Below are positions 35,301 to 36,031 of a stretch of DNA of 36,031 nucleotides, piece after piece. The stretch spans positions 1 to 36,031 of the forward strand of contig PKTW01000044.1 of NCBI GenBank assembly GCA_002868955.1, in the 5' to 3' direction. Below the pieces are notes generated by a model. That model was not told the DNA's origin. It made no database searches and worked only from the letters and a program-made list of their open reading frames with translations. Origin of the DNA: Desulfobulbaceae bacterium (GTDB taxonomy: Bacteria; Desulfobacterota; Desulfobulbia; Desulfobulbales; BM004). The stretch's first letter is position 1. Each line of letters opens with the position of its first letter. A program made the translations under genes and the position numbers.

Positions 35301-36031
35301 ACAGGGATACTTGCCTTTTTGTATATGGCGCGGTTGAGCACCTGCGACTGCAGCAGATCGAGACTCACTTCATGGCGGGCTGCGGCCCACGCCTGGCAAA
35401 CAGTTCTGTACGATTGCAGATATTCAGCTTCTGTGTCGGAGTGCTGATTGCAGCCTGATGCAAATTCAATATCAGGAATAAATTTCAAAAAAGGGTGGGG
35501 CATGAAAGGGATGAGAAAATCATGCAGCGCATCGGGGGTGAGTTTGCTGGCAGCATATTGGCTGAAAAGTTGGGAACTGCTAGAGAAATTCCGGCGCCAG
35601 AAGTCTTCAACAATTTCCTTGATGATGTTGGAGTCGTCTGTAATAAGCTCAGTGTCAAAAAGGGTATTGCTCTCAAAACTGTTTTCAATGAGCGTCCGCT
35701 GGCAGAATCCGTGAATGGTATATATGGCAGCTGCATCAAAACTGCGTAATGCTTCGGAGAGGCGTTGTGCTGCCGCTTTGCAGTCTTTGAGATTGGCAAT
35801 ATACTCCTGCAGGAATTCATCATCACCTGGGGGGGTGTTTATTGCATCAAGTGCCTGACGCAATTTTTGTCTTATGCGGTCGCGGAGGTCTTCGGTGGCA
35901 GCTTCCGTATAAGTGACAACGAGTATCTGCTCAATGGGAAGTTCCTTTTCAAGAAGAAGCCGCAGGACAAGCCCGCAGATGGTATAGGTTTTGCCCGTAC
36001 CTGCACTTGCATCAATAAGATTAAAGCCCTC
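32339..36031 (-). CDS. recB: Exodeoxyribonuclease V beta subunit RecB (5' end cut by window edge)
   Basis: RecB combines a 3'-5' helicase with the single nuclease domain of RecBCD. The visible 1230 residues run from the window edge without a stop. The first visible residues, EGFNLIDASAGTGKTYTI, contain Walker A, so probably only 10-20 residues are missing. Other helicase motifs are VLIDEFQDTDPLQFEIF, LFLIGDPKQAIYSFRGADV, VRIVTIHKAKGLEFPVVF and LLYVALTRAVHRCYLFWG. The C-terminal nuclease has RGFIDLVFEFENKFYLVDWKSNFLG, with the catalytic Asp and Lys. An internal TTG at 35863 should not be taken as the start, since it would remove Walker A. recD follows directly. Confidence 0.95.
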   Translation of the reverse strand, partial: EGFNLIDASAGTGKTYTICGLVLRLLLEKELPIEQILVVTYTEAATEDLRDRIRQKLRQALDAINTPPGDDEFLQEYIANLKDCKAAAQRLSEALRSFDAAAIYTIHGFCQRTLIENSFESNTLFDTELITDDSNIIKEIVEDFWRRNFSSSSQLFSQYAASKLTPDALHDFLIPFMPHPFLKFIPDIEFASGCNQHSDTEAEYLQSYRTVCQAWAAARHEVSLDLLQSQVLNRAIYKKASIPVIINYMDDMAAACLPSPRLFDRFVLLTGSRITSGTKAKKTPNILPFYQLCENLVLVRNNLLTQYDRCLLALKKRLLDSFRDELALRKARDNVFSFDDLLQKLHKALSGPGGSAFARTVARKYPAVLIDEFQDTDPLQFEIFKSLYTERSLLFLIGDPKQAIYSFRGADVFTYMDAAADSPLAHHTLGVNHRSTPKLIKAVNAIFCRAQKPFIFEAISFQPVNAAPKKNPEYLTIDGKQREPFILWYLGRIAEPGGEIPASPRKNPRITKTAARSRIISQVAAEVCRLLNLASENRIRINGRKLLPGDIAILVRKNDEARKMQQALTELYVPSVLHSGDDLFASEEAQELSLLLNAIAVPNNIRRVKSGLLTRFIGLQANVINQLQVNCPESEGIIEGWLTKFRTYNTLWTRYGFIQMFWALIRENRVRQRLLASENGERSLTNILHLAEILQQETANKGLNMTGLIGFLHERLASHQGQNIEHQLRLESDEDRVRIVTIHKAKGLEFPVVFCPFTWEGLRSETKRGCLFHLQDAGKKTALVFDAGSPELEKHLQRARQEEMAENLRLLYVALTRAVHRCYLFWGPFNGAETSAPAYLLHQGPVENTASAPAVETENTLMQKVAARFLELSDHEILTDLQDLAAASQGTIRISGAEELLKICLQRKAEQAIQLRYRKFTGVIASDWRISSFSSLTASRSIVTEGSQALQDKVLDRDEIHAGLPISTAQPEGKNKAFDIFSFPHGARPGIFLHELLEQADFSNEHPVQESVIYEKLRYFGYEASWYPVIAQLLENLGNVLLHNDFPDLKLSNVPRAACLHELEFYFPHSRLTPDAIKRIFCRQELHGTYVEGAAGLGRQLDRLRFAPARGYMRGFIDLVFEFENKFYLVDWKSNFLGFSIANYRQDKLAESMLSGFYFLQYHIYCLALHLYLQKRLPGYRYESHFGGVFYVFLRGIKQNLGPDYGIFHDLPDLSTIKTLHAKFLAGETT

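Noticed and set aside
35863-35865. TTG as the start of recB
   Set aside because: The frame continues to the window edge and the upstream 56 codons encode the Walker A motif ASAGTGKT, so the gene is cut by the window and not started here.
1-36031. tRNA, rRNA, prophage or defence genes
   Set aside because: No tRNA cloverleaf, rRNA sequence, integrase, transposase, restriction or toxin gene could be recognised. recB and recD are housekeeping repair genes and do not mark a defence island.

Overview
The window carries almost only chromosomal housekeeping genes of a Gram-negative (diderm) bacterium. Lipid A genes (lpxD, fabZ, lpxA and lpxI instead of lpxH), a selenocysteine elongation factor (selB), an MEP-pathway ispH, a cdaA-cdaR-glmM cassette, a small [4Fe-4S] ferredoxin and a dual-CXXC mini-protein together point to an anaerobic Desulfobacterota member, most like the Desulfobulbales. 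This placement is inferred from gene content and protein style, not from a marker-gene search.

Layout. Bases 1-404 hold no credible gene but contain a structured repeat element (36-391) bounded by inverted hairpin copies. From 9333 down to 405 runs a minus-strand block for envelope precursors: glmS, a nucleotide-sugar dehydrogenase, a NamZ/DUF1343 protein, lpxD, fabZ, lpxA, lpxI and a sugar-phosphate nucleotidyltransferase. A plus-strand group follows (pyrE, a 56-residue dual-CXXC protein, ferredoxin, dgkA). Next is a minus-strand group (Mrp/ApbC ATPase, MBL hydrolase, selB, hflX) that diverges from a plus-strand hsp20-lon pair. A DUF2156 gene and an 84-residue unknown lie on the minus strand at 19.6-20.8 kb. 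A plus-strand run then carries an ispH-UbiA fusion, ftsY, a membrane-anchored TerB/J-domain protein and an aminotransferase. The cdaA-cdaR-glmM operon (minus) diverges from a nitroreductase gene. The right end is recB-recD (minus), with recB cut by the window edge.

How the genes fit together. GlmS and GlmM make GlcN-6-P and GlcN-1-P on the way to UDP-GlcNAc, which feeds LpxA/LpxD/LpxI and the nucleotide-sugar dehydrogenase. CdaA/CdaR couple c-di-AMP to this route through the adjacent glmM. Lon/Hsp20, FtsY, HflX and SelB cover protein quality control, membrane targeting and translation.

I found no defence island, prophage, CRISPR array or RNA gene. The most unusual items are the 36-391 repeat, whose two end hairpins differ only by one compensatory base-pair change; the IspH protein fused to a UbiA-like membrane domain with altered acidic motifs; a second family of degenerate intergenic repeats (6017-6085, 9610-9684, 26202-26247); and the small unknown proteins at 10332-10502 and 20553-20807.
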